This document shows, in pieces, positions 1 through 11,210 of a stretch of DNA of 64,000 nucleotides. The translations under genes and the position numbers were made by a program. Positions within the stretch are counted from its first letter, which is position 1. Each line of letters begins with the position of its first letter. Under the pieces are notes generated by a model that did no database searches, was not told the origin of the DNA, and saw only the letters and a list, made by a program, of their open reading frames with translations. The stretch is taken from contig OX438744.1 in assembly GCA_949316235.1 (NCBI GenBank), positions 30,872,778-30,936,777 on the forward strand, in the 5' to 3' direction. Source of the stretch: Oegoconia quadripuncta. Taxonomy: Eukaryota; Arthropoda; Insecta; Lepidoptera; Autostichidae.

Positions 1-532
1 GGAAATGACGATGTAGTCGAAGACACGCGATTCGAGTAAATGCCTATTCGCCCTTGACAATCCCGAGATTACAAATTAGTACAGAAATGTGGCAATAAAG
101 GATTTATTTATTGTAAGAGTGGAGTTGATGAGTTGAGGAGATGGAGTGCCATACCTTAGCAGTCCACATTATGAAGAAGCTAACCACTTATTGCGAATAT
201 TTGGTATGTCAATAACGAAGTGGTAAACCCCTTCCCCCGCCACACCTAGTAGTCGAAGATGGTGGAATAATTTATTTAATAAATTTCCAAAGCAAAATTA
301 ACGAAAAAAAAACTACTAATCTGCCCGTACTGTCTTCGCCTTAACTAGTAAAACCCTTAACACACCACATGCCTTCGTCGCGTGTGCTTAAACGAACGCC
401 CGTTCGATCCATGTCCGCAAATTGCAGTTGCTCCGAGTGTGTCCACGGGATTAGTTATTGGCGGACTGATTGTACATTTTTTGTTATTGTTCTTTGTTTC
501 ATCAAGTGCAAGTTTCATCATGTGTAGGTATG
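1..532. other. unassigned AT-rich sequence
   Basis: No open reading frame, repeat family or RNA that I recognise. Position 360-480 is somewhat GC-richer but shows no coding pattern. Confidence 0.4.
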
Positions 533-755
533 TATATAAATATTTGGGACACTTACACTAACCATCTAGTCGCAAACTAAGCCAAGTTAAGTGGATACTA
601 GATAAACATACCTGCATAAATATTTATATAAACATCCATGACTCGGGAATAAATGTTCGTACCTATCCATCACAAACATTTACACCTCGCGGGATTCAAA
701 CACGCAACTGTTGGTTTCGCAGTCAGGGTACACAAACCGGTCGTTGGTTAAATAT
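533..755 (-). repeat. tRNA-derived SINE, family A (antisense)
   Basis: Reads on the minus strand as a tRNA-like head ('accggtttgtgt' followed by a box-B-like 'gtttgaatcccgcg'), then the body shared by all family A copies here: 'attcccgagtcatggatgtt', 'aaatatttatgcaggtatgtt' and the 'gtgtaagtgtccc' end. The head is diverged, so this is a fossil copy. Other copies lie at 3605, 10993 and 12448. Confidence 0.75.
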
Positions 756-1285
756 TTAGACATAATAAGACATGTATTTGGAGCACAGTAGTTTATTACT
801 TTTACGTATAATATGTAATATACTAGAAATAGTAATGTTTATTCTTTGATTAATTTTTGAAATGTTTGACAATCGTAACAATACTAATTTCTACGACTCG
901 AGATGGACGCCTGCTATCATATCCATGCTTTAAGCGAATAAGAAAGATGCAAACCTTCCATGTCGTATCTTTGTAGAGAGACTGTGGGGCATGCTACATG
1001 TACAGACATGCTGATATAGACATAATACATGCATGGCTTCTGGATCTTATAGTGATACTTTCTATCTTATGGTCTTTTTGTTTCAAAAGTTGTTTAGATA
1101 CTGGGATCAGAGTATACAAAACAGCCATTTACTTGAATGCATTAAGGAATTTGTAGGTATTCAGTTAAATATATAACATAGCCAATTATTTTAAGAATTA
1201 TCCGCCAATTATTCATATATTTGTACTTTATCGTGATGTAATGAATACATACTTACCACTTATTTATAATTTTTATTATTGTAGG
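756..1285. other. unassigned AT-rich sequence
   Basis: Low-complexity AT-rich DNA with no recognisable gene or repeat. Confidence 0.4.
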
Positions 1286-1425
1286 TAGGTACGTAATTCC
1301 CGAGTCATGGATGTTTTTATAAATATTTATGTATGTTTATCAGTTATCTAGTACCCATAGTACAAGCTTTGCTTAGTTTGGGACTAAATGATTGGTGTAA
1401 GTGCACCAAATTAAAAAAAAATGGA
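1286..1425 (+). repeat. SINE family A, 5'-truncated
   Basis: Contains only the body and 3' part of family A ('cccgagtcatggatgttt', 'tatctagtacccatagtaca', 'ggtgtaagtg'). The tRNA-like head is missing. Confidence 0.7.
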
Positions 1426-2205
1426 CACGCTGTTGTAATAAAAGGTAAAATCTTTTGTGCACAATAAAAGTAAGATTTAAAAACGGGTAATACAGAAAAC
1501 CTGGTACTAGCAAAATAGATTGTTCAAAAACCTTCCAAACTGGGTCTTTATTCTTTATTGCATACAAAATACAAACAGATTACAGTCTGAAAATATGTAC
1601 AAAGATGAGCTTATCTCTAAATAGATCTCTAATCTCTAAGCTCTACTAGAGATTGCAAATGGGTACATGACATTTTTCATAACAAAGCATAGCTCGTGAC
1701 AATCAAAATAGCATTTGCAATAGCAAATTTCCATTTTCGAATAAACTGTTAAGACTTTTTGTGCGATACCGCTGTCCAGTTTTTCAACTTCGAAGCAATT
1801 TACACTTTTTTTCAGTCTAATTGTATTGCGGCACAATAGATCGGCCCCTTTGTCTCGATAGACGGTTGATTAGTCAAGAAAGTTAACGGACATTATGTCC
1901 ATCGGATTGTGGAATTGAGTCGAGCAAAAAGTTTTTAATTCAATAAATAAAGTCTTTTTCATGACGAGTTTTGTTTTTGGATATCTTTTTGGTCACCCTA
2001 CGTGCAGGTAGCGTACGGCTATAGTATAGTCTCAGAATCGAGTGGTTCTTGAAAGAAATCATTGATTCTACCTTCATTTTCTTTGGATTGGTACTTCTGA
2101 ATCGGGTTGCCTATTTTTAGAAGATTCGACCCAAAGGTCATGTTTTCATATATTTAAAATATTTAAGCTTGTTTTTCTTTTGAACAAAGACTTTTACGAC
2201 CTATT
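1426..2205. other. unassigned sequence
   Basis: Short ORFs on both strands, none with a recognisable domain. No repeat family assigned. Confidence 0.35.
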
Positions 2206-2214
2206 CACAATTCA

Positions 2215-2430
2215 TTTTCCTGCCCTTATCCGACTCTACGTGACGTTGGCACAACATGTCTTCCACTTTCCTCTATCAGCCGTCATCTCCGTACTCACCC
2301 CTTTCACACACATATCATTCCTCACGCAGTCTACCCACACCTTCTTCGATCTTCCTCTAACTCTGTATCCTTCCATATGCATACTTAACACTCGCCTCGT
2401 TACGTACCCTTCATCCCTCCTCATTAATGC
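2215..2430 (-). pseudogene. LINE reverse transcriptase C-terminal fragment
   Basis: The minus strand encodes about 62 residues beginning MRRDEGYVTRRVLSMHMEGY, followed by basic RGR.KK.W.DCVR and ending near KWKTCC. This is the post-RT C-terminal segment of a LINE family very common in moths (the 'WYGHVMRRDE ... GRGRPKKRW' signature). The same family is present on the plus strand at 18355-18805, which ends at exactly the MRRDE segment where this copy starts. No reverse-transcriptase core remains, so it is a truncated fossil. The exact clade cannot be fixed from this part alone. Confidence 0.75.
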
Positions 2431-2849
2431 CTAAAGCATGCTAACCTATTACTCCTCAACTTTTCTGTTATAGCGGCCACATAAAAAAGAAAAAAAAAGA
2501 ACTGCAGTTAAACAACTGATAGTACGGAACACGCATTGTCCGATTCGCGCTTGACTGGTTCAACCGCAAAGTTGGTATACAAAATATACCGACACGGTTG
2601 GAAGGAACATTTCTCAAGCCAATCCAAAGTGGCACTTCAGTATACCACTAATGTGACCAAAGTGATGGAATTAGTGGGCCAATATTACTGGGTATGAGAT
2701 GCAAGTGAAAACCACCTTCGAGAACCGGTTCCCTCCTCAGTGCGCCATATTACCGGCAGGATCGAGCGTAAAAGCTGTAAATATCCTTGCACAGATCTTT
2801 CAAAACGCTCCAGTGGTTTTGATGTACAATCACAGTCATACTGGTGACA
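2431..2849. other. unassigned sequence
   Basis: No supported feature. The minus-strand ORF around 2685-2870 runs into the neighbouring SINE and has no recognisable domain. Confidence 0.35.
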
Positions 2850-3148
2850 TGGGTTAGCACTTGACCTCAATCACACCTGATGTTAAGAGAAGATCAGGCC
2901 GAAGATGGAAGCGTACTAACCCGGAAACCCCATCTTATTTGGAGGACTGTCTTAACCTCTGACAACCGGAACACAACAATGCTGTTTTCATTGCTGTTTG
3001 GCGGTAGACCTAGATATGATGGCGGTAGCTAGCCAGGTAAAATGCCCTACCACTAACTAAACCGAGTACTAAATATGTACTCTACTCTACTGGGGATCGA
3101 ACCCGCGACCTCCGATCCGTAATCTTTATGTTGCTTACATTGAGCAAC
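2850..3148 (-). repeat. tRNA-derived SINE, family C (antisense)
   Basis: Reverse complement shows a tRNA-like head with box B 'ggttcgatccccag', then the family C body ('tagctaccgccatcat', 'gtgttccggttgtcag', 'aacatcaggtgtgattgagg'). It is complete at both ends but diverged. Confidence 0.8.
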
Positions 3149-3604
3149 AAAAAATTGTCAAAACTCTAGGTCATATTATTTCCTACATTGTAGGTAACAC
3201 GCTAACTAGAGGGGAGATCTACTGCGTGGGGCTCCTCCATAGTATTCAAAGCAATCTAACCACCCGCTCTCGGGAATATCCGACATACATAGTTACGTAT
3301 GTCGGATAGTTATTTTATGAAATGTCTAATTCAACGATCTGTCTGCAACAGCGCCATCAAGTACCGTGATTTCGTGGAAACCTGTGAACAGAAAATATTC
3401 ATAAAACAATAAAGTTCTTGTAATAATAGGCTTTCGAGGAAAAACGCTAATGGAAAATTTCGTATCACGATTTTGGGAAATTGATCCAAACACATCACTG
3501 GAAGGATTTCTGAAGATATTGCGCAGTATTATGAGGAACAAAAATTGAGAGCACCCTCTTTCAAGTGCAAGTAATCGAGTAAAGTGTGGAACAAATTACA
3601 GTGT
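3149..3604. other. unassigned sequence
   Basis: No recognised gene. Around 3281-3308 a short inverted repeat 'tatccgacatacatagttacgtatgtcgga' could form a small hairpin. Confidence 0.35.
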
Positions 3605-3825
3605 TGACCGACCGGTTGGTGTAGTGGATAGTGATCCTGTCAGCGAAACCAACGGTTGCGGTTTCGAATCTAACGACGGGTAAATGTTTGTGTGATGAAT
3701 ACGAATATTTATTCCGGGGTCATGGATGTTTATATAAATATTTATGTATGTTTATCCGTTATCAAGTATCCATAGTGCAAGCTTTGCTTAGTTTGGAACT
3801 CATTGGTGTAAGTGTCCGAAATATA
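3605..3825 (+). repeat. tRNA-derived SINE, family A, full-length copy
   Basis: Starts 'gaccgaccggttggtgtagt' (box A 'tggtgtagtgg') with box B 'ggtttcgaatc' about 45 bases on. The shared body then ends at 'gtgtaagtgtccgaaatat'. This is one of the best reference copies of family A in the window. The promoter boxes are those of RNA polymerase III, but no intact tRNA cloverleaf follows. Confidence 0.85.
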
Positions 3826-3939
3826 TTTAAAAAAAAAAGTGTCAGTGATCATGTGCTCCTTGTGAAAAAAAAGAATTAGATCAAATATTTCGAATAGTGA
3901 ACCATGGATGTTGTTTCAAGCATGAAACTATACAGGTTT

Positions 3940-4015
3940 GGAACACCCAAACGTTAATGTTTGGGATATCTCTGACCGCATTGGGATAAAAGTTCTGACG
4001 TTATGTATGCATGTA
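3940..4015 (+). repeat. repeat family D tail fragment
   Basis: 'gttaatgtttgggatatctc' ... 'ttgggataaaagttctgacg' recurs at 16990, 57075 and 63325, and at the last site it is preceded by 'cccgtgggtgtcgtaaaagg'. It is probably the 3' end of a dispersed retroelement. Confidence 0.6.
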
Positions 4016-4074
4016 TCTTTGGTTCTAGTACTTAATTTTCAATTTAAATTTAAATAATTATGTTTATCCCAATT

Positions 4075-4275
4075 AATATTATAAATGCTAAAGTTTGTGT
4101 GTATGTCTGTATGTTTGTTACCTCTGCACGCCTAAACAGCTGGACGGATTTAGATAAAATTTGGTGGGTCTACCCACTAGATTAGGACCTGGATTAACAT
4201 ATAGGCAATTTTTTTTGCTGAACCGATTTTAATACAATCTTCCACGCGGACGAAGTCACGGGCGGAAAGCTAGTA
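4075..4275 (+). mobile_element. Helitron-like non-autonomous element
   Basis: Begins 'attataaatgctaaagtttg' and ends 'gggcggaaagctagta', with internal 'ctggacggatttagataaaa' and 'gaaccgattttaat'. Elements with this start and a CTAGT end are abundant in Lepidoptera and are usually classed as Helitron-like. A second, more decayed copy follows at 4276-4440 ('ataaatgcgaaagtttgtgt'). Confidence 0.6.
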
Positions 4276-4555
4276 ACAATATAAATGCGAAAGTTTGTGT
4301 GTGTGGTTTATGTGTGTGTGTATATTTGTTACCACTTCACGTCTAAACGACGATGGATTTGGACGGAGACGTAACACCCGTCGTTATGTAATGGGGGTTA
4401 AAAAAAACGAGGCGATATAACTCATTTAGGCCGGAGACGGTCTATGCGCTTCCTCTTAGGGGTAATATTTTATAGGCCTGGGCATTGCCACGCACTTTGT
4501 TTTATTGTACGACCCACAATATACAAATAATATAAGTAAGAATCTACAGAAGTGC

Positions 4556-4662
4556 ACTTTATAAAGAACTTGAGAAATCGTCGAGAGTTCGTCGTGGATT
4601 GACTTCAAGATTCAGAGAAGCTTCCACTCCTTTGCGGAAGCTTCTGGGAATTCTCAGTTTTT
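4556..4662. promoter_or_regulatory. cluster of heat-shock-element-like motifs with a hairpin
   Basis: Within about 100 bases there are repeated GAA/TTC pairs: 'agaacttgagaa', 'gagagttc', 'gacttcaagattc', and two copies of GAAGCTTC in the perfect 10-bp inverted repeat AGAAGCTTCC/GGAAGCTTCT, followed by GGGAATTCTC. A TTTATAAAG lies at its left edge. nGAAnnTTCn is the binding pattern of heat-shock factor. No coding exon follows, so any regulatory role is inference. Confidence 0.3.
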
Positions 4663-4892
4663 CGCAGTGAATAAAAATAAGTAGCTACCACGTCACAAAG
4701 TAATATTATTTATGACGTTGTAGATAGTGACGTAACGAATGTTATATTTTTATTTTTTATCGGAGTTATTGTTTAGGGTAACAGCTTTACCCGCGACTTC
4801 GTCGGCGTAGAATTCGTTCTACTGCCAAATACGTCACTCTAAATTATTTGTTTCACATTACATAGTTTCACACATAACATTCAAAAGATCCA

Positions 4893-4966
4893 TAACGGGA
4901 TTCGAACCCGCGACCTTTTGGTATAGCAGACAGCGTTTCTAACCACTACATCAAACAGGTCGTCGT
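4893..4966 (-). repeat. SINE family A2 head fragment (antisense)
   Basis: Reverse complement 'gacgacctgtttgatgtagtgg ... ggtcgcgggttcgaatcccg' is the tRNA-like head of the A2 family (see 5616 and 29690) without its body. Confidence 0.75.
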
Positions 4967-4997
4967 ATTTATAATATTAATTTAATTTAAATTTTAA

Positions 4998-5180
4998 ATG
5001 TCCGCCTGGAGCTACCACCATCTTATCTAAATCTGACGCCAAGCAGCAATGTTAATAGCATTGTTGTCTTCCGGTTGTCGGAGATAAGATAGCCAGTTCC
5101 ACAAATGTGTTGGGTTTTCCGGGTCAGCACGCTTCCACATTCGACTTCATCTTCACTTAACATCAAGTGTGATTGAGGTC
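4998..5180 (+). repeat. SINE family C, 5'-truncated
   Basis: Body only: 'aatgtccgcctggagctacc', 'aagcagcaatgttaatagca' and 'catcaagtgtgattgaggtc'. The tRNA-like head is missing. Confidence 0.8.
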
Positions 5181-5615
5181 AGAAAACGAAAAAAAAATAT
5201 ATATATTCCTTATATTTATATTTTCTAAAAGTATAGCTTATTTACTACAATTTACACTAACGTTAGTTTTAACGCCCTTATTTTGAGTTCGGACTTTGGA
5301 CGGCATACTCCTTTAATAAACCCTTTTTATAACTAACCCACTTTTAAACCTTTTTTATCGGCAATGGCATGGTTTTTTATACACTTCGAACGTAAAAGTT
5401 AATAATTTTGTTGTATGTTAAACAGAAGCCATTACTGGCTAAGGAATTTAGTGGTCACTATAAAGGTTTGTTTAACGAAGTAAATAACTGTTTCTTATCA
5501 GATCAAACATAATAGAAGCGCCAGTTAAGGTTTGATTTATATGACAGGTTGAAGCCATGTTTATAATACTAATTAACACAATGTTTCAATCTACTCTGGC
5601 TTAGTGGTTTCCATC
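5181..5615. other. unassigned AT-rich sequence
   Basis: No supported feature. Confidence 0.35.
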
Positions 5616-5825
5616 TGTTTGGTGTAGTGGTTAGAAACGCTGACTGCTATACAAAATGGTCGCCGATTCGAATCCCGCTAGGGACATATTTGTATGATGA
5701 ATACAGACCTGTGTTCCCGAGTTATGGATGTTTTTTTAATTTAGAAAAATATTTGTGTAGTTTATCAACCATCTGGTATCCATAATACAAGCCTAGTTAC
5801 TTAGTGCGGAACTAGATGGCGATGT
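5616..5825 (+). repeat. tRNA-derived SINE, family A2
   Basis: Head 'gtttggtgtagtggttagaa' with box B 'gattcgaatcccgc', then a body with 'cccgagttatggatg', 'gtttatcaaccatctgg' and 'ctagatggcgatgtgtgta'. The family resembles A in its middle but has a different head and 3' end. Confidence 0.8.
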
Positions 5826-6000
5826 GTGTATGTGTGAGAATATTTAGTATATGTATGTATGTTCCATTTATACAGCCATATAAGTACGTGGTCATGTTCA
5901 CTCGAAGGTAGTGCTGGACTTTTACCGTCCAAAACTCTCACTCTTCGCGACTGTTGTCTGGACCTGGATTCAACTCCTTCAGACAGCCGTAATACCATTT

Positions 6001-6250
6001 AGTCCCACTCTAAGCAACTAGGCTTGTATTGTGGATATCAGATGGTTGACCACACAGATACTTTTTGTTTGTAAGTAAATACATATGTAAATGAAAACAA
6101 CCATAACACGGGAATACGTGTCCATTCATCATACAAACATAATGTTGATGATAGGTTTAAGTGTCCGAATTAAAAAAAAAAAAATGTCCCTAGCGGATTT
6201 TGAACCCGTGACCTTCGATTCGTAAACCCTATATGTTTACATTGACCCAC
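6001..6250 (-). repeat. mosaic of SINE A2 body and SINE C head (antisense)
   Basis: The left part is the A2 body in reverse ('ctaagcaactaggcttgtat', 'catcatacaaacat'). The right part after an A-run is a tRNA-like head in reverse ('tccctagcggattttgaacc ... ttgacccacgg'). The join suggests one SINE inserted into or recombined with another. Confidence 0.55.
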
Positions 6251-7009
6251 GGAAGTAATTTGGGATATATCTCACCACATTTGGGATAAAGATTTGATAT
6301 ATTTAAGTAAAACTAAATGATGTGTCATAGGGTTTTTTTTTACATTTTAATGAAACCATAGAGATGGGAATTGAGAATATATTTTTAACAGAAGTATAAA
6401 ATTAAAAAGCGAGATGACAGATCGCATATGGCAATCAGAGTCCACAAAGCCCGTCGTTAGTGTTAAAAAATGCAAATCGAATACAAAAAATTTACATACA
6501 CCCGTCAAATTTTACGCATAAAGTGTGAAATTGCATAATGACGGGTTCTGATTGTGAGGGGTTAGGCGGGACTCGTGTAAACATACGGGGATGTGTGACG
6601 GGCCGAAACGCTGGAATCTGTCCCACTAGTCCCACTTCCTACTAATATTATAAATGTGAAAGTTTGAGTAGGTACTTGGATGTTTGTTCAGCAAACACGA
6701 ACAGAATATGATGACATTTGGTAAAAGTATAGTTTATGTCCTGGATGGAAAATCTCAACATCAACAGCCTATACAGCAGTCGTCAGTCACGTCACGAGTT
6801 ATTATATGTTACGACCAAACAGGCCCTGTTCGCTCCACACTATCACAATTTGTTTCTCTAGTCTTTGCTATTATGATCTCGTTCTCTTAGTCACTTTATA
6901 TGACACCCATCAACTGGACTTATTATTTTAATTAAAAGAACTCTTATTGAATCTTAAAAATATTGGGATCCGGACGTCATTCATTAAATAAATTTACATT
7001 TATAATGAG
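6251..7009. other. mostly unassigned; short Helitron-like start at 6645
   Basis: 6258-6300 is a decayed piece of repeat family D. 6640-6690 begins 'aatattataaatgtgaaagt', a Helitron-like start that fades out. The rest is unassigned. Confidence 0.35.
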
Positions 7010-7340
7010 AAAATCTCAGCTATTAAATTGCGTAGAGTGTGATGTGATAGAAGACGCATACCATCTAAAGATGGAGTGTGTCCGGAACGAGTCCTACACA
7101 TACCAAATATAAGTAGAGTACAGCATTATTAAGAAGGTCGGAGGATGTAATACGGCGCTGGCGTCCCCAATACCGGGAAGGGCTCGAGGGTTGTATAAAT
7201 TAGTTAGGTTAGGGTTGAAATTAAGATAAATACCTCGTTGTCTTAATTTCAACCTTAAGGTCAGGTATGTGTACGTATAGAGCAACATAGTCACAAAAGT
7301 GACCAAGCTCTTTAAATAAGGATAAAAAAAATAAGGACAC
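7010..7340 (+). pseudogene. LINE C-terminal zinc-knuckle fragment and 3' UTR
   Basis: The plus strand encodes LLNCVECDVIEDAYHLKMEC followed by VRNE, a C-x2-C-x7-H-x4-C knuckle of the type found at the C-terminus of R1/Jockey-like LINE ORF2 proteins. Downstream 'taatacggcgctggcgtcc' and 'gggaagggctcgagg' match the usual continuation of such LINEs (NTALASP..GRARGLYKL in another frame). The element ends in A-rich 'aaggataaaaaaaataagga'. Only the 3' end is present and frames are broken. Confidence 0.65.
7213..7254. repeat. perfect 14-bp inverted repeat (hairpin)
   Basis: GGTTGAAATTAAGA at 7213-7226 and TCTTAATTTCAACC at 7241-7254 are exact reverse complements around a 14-base loop. It lies in the 3' region of the LINE fragment. 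Confidence 0.85.
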
Positions 7341-7645
7341 TACGGATAAGTATAAAATGAAGACAATAACCACACGTTTCACCTTATTCCTGATAACTTA
7401 GAAACCTCGCGCACGCGTGCATTTTCACACGCTATGTTTCCGCTTGGCGTACTAATAAACGCTGTCCCGGGTTTCCTCGCAGGTGTAACAGTACTGGGTG
7501 AATTTAATAAACTGACCGCCAAGATAATATCTTTATTATTGATGACTAGTAATTTTTGTAAAGCAGAGTATCGATTTTTTGGTGTACAATGTGTGGTAAT
7601 ACAAACCTACAGCATTTACATTGCTTGAAATATTTTACAATTTTT

Positions 7646-7998
7646 TTACCGCCTCCGTGGCTCAAAGTACACAACATAGGTTTAAGAATGGGAGGTCGCG
7701 GGTTCGATCCCCAGCGAGGTACATGTTTAGTACTAGGTTTGGTTGGTGCCCTACCACCAACACTCGGTTTGGTTGGTACTTTAAATGTCCGCTTGGCTAG
7801 CTACCACCATCTTACCTAAATATGCCGCCAAACAGCGATGTTAATAGCAATGTTGTGTTCCGGTTGTCGGAGATAAGATAGCCAGTTCCCCAAATGTGTT
7901 GGGGCTTCCGGGTCAGTACGCTTCCACCTTCGACCACATCTTCACTTAACATCAAGTGTGATTGTGGTCAAGTACGAACCCGTTGTGCATATAAAAAA
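7646..7998 (+). repeat. tRNA-derived SINE, family C, full-length
   Basis: Head 'accgcctccgtggctcaaag' with box B 'ggttcgatccccag', full body and the A-rich end after 'cccgttgtgcat'. It has a small internal repeat of 'ggtttggttggt' near 7735-7775. Confidence 0.85.
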
Positions 7999-8721
7999 AA
8001 AACAAGTCAGTCTTTTCGCACCACAAAACCGCAGAGAATTAAGGCTTCAAATTTATAACGCCCTTTTAGCGTCGGGGCTTAAACACTAAAAGAACAAAGG
8101 TATACAATTCGAATTTTGTTCACAAGCGATATACTCCAATCTAATCGTCACCTAGTAAACAAACTTACCATAAGCTGATATGCTTAGCAAAATTAGGGGA
8201 ATTACATCAGCTTTGCGTAGAGTATTTACATATTGAACTACTTATTTATATATCACCCTTGTGCAAATATACCTAACTATACATACTAAGAAATCCTACA
8301 CTACGCTCACGGACTCGGATCTTTGACGTAACGTTACTTGAGCCAAAGAAACAGATTCACCAATTACAGAGATAACAGTGAAAAGAGTTGCAACCGCTAA
8401 GATACAAGTGCCATAACCTTGCATGACTACTAAGAATTTTATGCACATTAAAATATTATATTTCAACGGAGTTTGTAACCGTATCAATTAGCGGGAACGA
8501 TGGGCCACGTCTCCAGTTACCTGCCATTGTTATTTTTTGTCTCCCTCACTCCGGAGCCCGACCCGTTTTTTGTCGCGACGGAATATAGGAGTTTCTATTT
8601 TTAATCGTATTCGATTGTGGTTCTGTAGATGCGTGTAATTTATGTTGAAAATTGTTTTTGGTACGGTATCTCTGCGTATTCTACCTCCTTTAAAAATAAA
8701 CGGTGAATATTTTCTATGATA
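7999..8721. other. unassigned sequence
   Basis: No supported gene or repeat. Confidence 0.35.
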
Positions 8722-9975
8722 CTGTGAAATGTTCTTCTTCTTCTTCTTATTTTTGAGGATGGCAACCAGTCAACCTCATTGTCGAGGGACATTACTGCCG
8801 GTTTCGAGTGAAAATTTTTATTTATCTTATTTCTTCAGTTTATAGGTCAGTCTCAATCAAAACAAGTAATTCGTCGTATACAGAGTCTAGTCACGGTCAA
8901 GTCATTCTTCAGTAAAGTGGCAGAATGCTTTACAAAAGATTTTGGCGGCTTCTTGTGGGAACCCGAAAGCTCCGTTACGCACTTTAATTTACACTTCCCT
9001 TCACCTGTACACCAACACTAACGTTTGCTGCACAATATTCTGCCATTATTAAGCTTCAAAAGTTAGAATGCACAAATTTTAAGACCTATAAAGAAAAATG
9101 CTACTTCACTCGCCGAGTTCCCGCCAAAAAGCCCTGTGAAATGTTCTTCTTCTTCTTCTTCTTATTTTTGAGGATGGCAACCAGTCAACCTCATTGTCGA
9201 GGGACATTACTGCCAGTTTCGAGTGAAAATTTTTATTTATCTTATTTCTTCAGTTTATAGGTCAGTCTCAATCAAAACAAGTAATTCGTCGTATACAGAG
9301 TCTAGTCACAGTCACGGTCAAGTCATTCTTCAGTAAAGTGGCAGAATGCTTTACAAAAGATTTTGGCGGCTTCTTGTGGGAACCCGAAAGCTCCGTTACG
9401 CACTTTAATTTACACTTCCCTTCACCTGTACACCAACACTAACGTTTGCTGCACAATATTCTGCCATTATTAAGCTTCAAAAGTTAGAATGCACAAATTA
9501 TAAGAATTATAAAGAAAAATGCTACTTCACTCGCCGAGTTCCCGCCAAAAAGCCCTGTGAAATGTTGCTCATAGAATTTTTGTTTTTTTCGTTATATTCT
9601 CTCCTCTAGGAGAAAGCAAAGGGATCTAGCTCATAACAGCCATGTCTTTTTTCTCTTATTTCTTCAGTTTGTAAGTCAGTCTCAGTCAAAACAAGTAATT
9701 CGTCGTATACTTGGCGTATACAGAGTCTAGTCACGGTCAAGTCATTCTTCAGTAAAGTGGCAGAATGCTTTACAAAAGATTTTGGCGGCTTCTTGTGGGA
9801 ACCCGAGAGCTGCGTTACGCACTTTAATTTACACTTCCCTTCACTTGTACACCATCACTAACGTTTGCTGCACAATATTCTGCCATTATTAAGCTTCAAA
9901 AGTTAGAATGCACAAATTATAAGAATTATAAAGAAAAATGAAACTTCACTCGCCGAGTTCCCGCCAAAAAGCCTC
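8722..9975. repeat. three tandem direct copies of a ~0.4-kb segment
   Basis: Copy 1 (about 8722-9134) and copy 2 (9135-9554) are nearly identical end to end, from 'tgtgaaatgttcttcttc' to 'gagttcccgccaaaaagcc'. They differ by a CTT triplet number, an 8-base 'acagtcac' insertion and a few substitutions. Copy 3 (about 9640-9975) shares the segment from 'cttatttcttcagttt' to the same end, but its first ~85 bases are different, and it has an extra 'ttggcgtata'. No open frame runs through the unit. Function unknown. Confidence 0.85.
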
Positions 9976-10992
9976 GTTGCTCATAGAAGTCTCCAGTAAA
10001 TAGAGTGATTTTGAATTTGGAATCATAAAATATATTTTTTTTCTCCCTAGTTTTCGTCACATAATGCTTGCTTGCATGTAGCTTGTAGCCAATAGTATTG
10101 TAATGTGCAACAACTTCTGACGTGTTATGCGTTCTGTTATCAGAGAATGCACGAGGTGGAGACTGAAACACAGCTATTTTGCTGAGGCTCCAATCTATTT
10201 GTCCACTACGTTAGAAAATTTAACTATAATTAATGATCATGTAGTATAATTTTTTTAGGTGGATGAATACATATCTTTTTATTTATTTATTTTATTTATT
10301 TAAATCTCCACGACATACTGACGTGGAGGCCAATTCTCGCGTTATTTATCGATAAAAGATGGCGGATATCGAATGAGCAGCACTTTTCGTATTCTCGGGA
10401 TATCATAATAATATGCGAGATTTATCTATCTCAAGCCGTCGATATGTGAGTTGTCGATATGTGAGTTGTCAGGAGTAGTCGCTACCCCATCGGATGTTGT
10501 CTTGTATATGTTATCGGCAATCTGTATAATCCGGTATTCTATAGAATTCCTAGGCCTTCCATGGAACGCCTAAAATGTTCTGGCAATGTATAAAATATCA
10601 TTTATTCCACAAGTTACTAATCGTTCTGTGGAATACCTAATGAACAGCCGGCATAGTTGCTCTGAATTGTAACAAATAAAAAAAAACTAACAAACCTAAT
10701 CAACAGTGACCGACTACGATTAAACTTGAGATGCCATTTTTTTTTATGTCAACTCAAGTTTGATTTCAAAGTTGAGATCGATCTTTAGTGTAAAGTTGAG
10801 ATAATATTTTATATGAAAAAGTATCTCAAGGTCGACTTCAACGTGTGACGCGCTCGGTCAATCCGTTCTCAAGCATGAAATTCCATTACATACCATGAAT
10901 TTCGAATTGAATTTTCCTTCTTTCTTGAGCAGTTGGGTAAAAAACAAAATCCGAAAATGTCATTTTAGCAGTCAACAATATAATGATAATAA
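9976..10992. other. unassigned sequence
   Basis: Contains AT-rich runs near 10275-10300 and a direct repeat 'gatatgtgagttgtc' at about 10440-10470. Nothing else recognised. Confidence 0.35.
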
Positions 10993-11210
10993 TAAATATT
11001 TCGGACACTTACACCAATCATCTTGTGCCTAGCAAAGCTTGTACTTGGACTCTAGATGACAGATAAACATACATAAATATTTATATAAACATCCATGACT
11101 CGGGAATACATGTGCGTATTCATCACACAAAGATTTACCCCTCGCGGGATTCGAACCCGCAACCGTTGGGTTCGCTGGTAGTCACTATCCACTACACCAA
11201 TCGCTCTTCT
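10993..11210 (-). repeat. tRNA-derived SINE, family A, full-length (antisense)
   Basis: Reverse complement starts 'gagcgattggtgtagtggat' with box B 'gggttcgaatcccgcg' and runs through the entire family A body to 'gtgtaagtgtccgaaatatt'. Confidence 0.85.

Noticed and set aside
3605..3680. tRNA gene
   Set aside because: Box A and box B are present but the arms do not fold into a full cloverleaf and the same head recurs with SINE bodies; the same holds for all other tRNA-like heads here.
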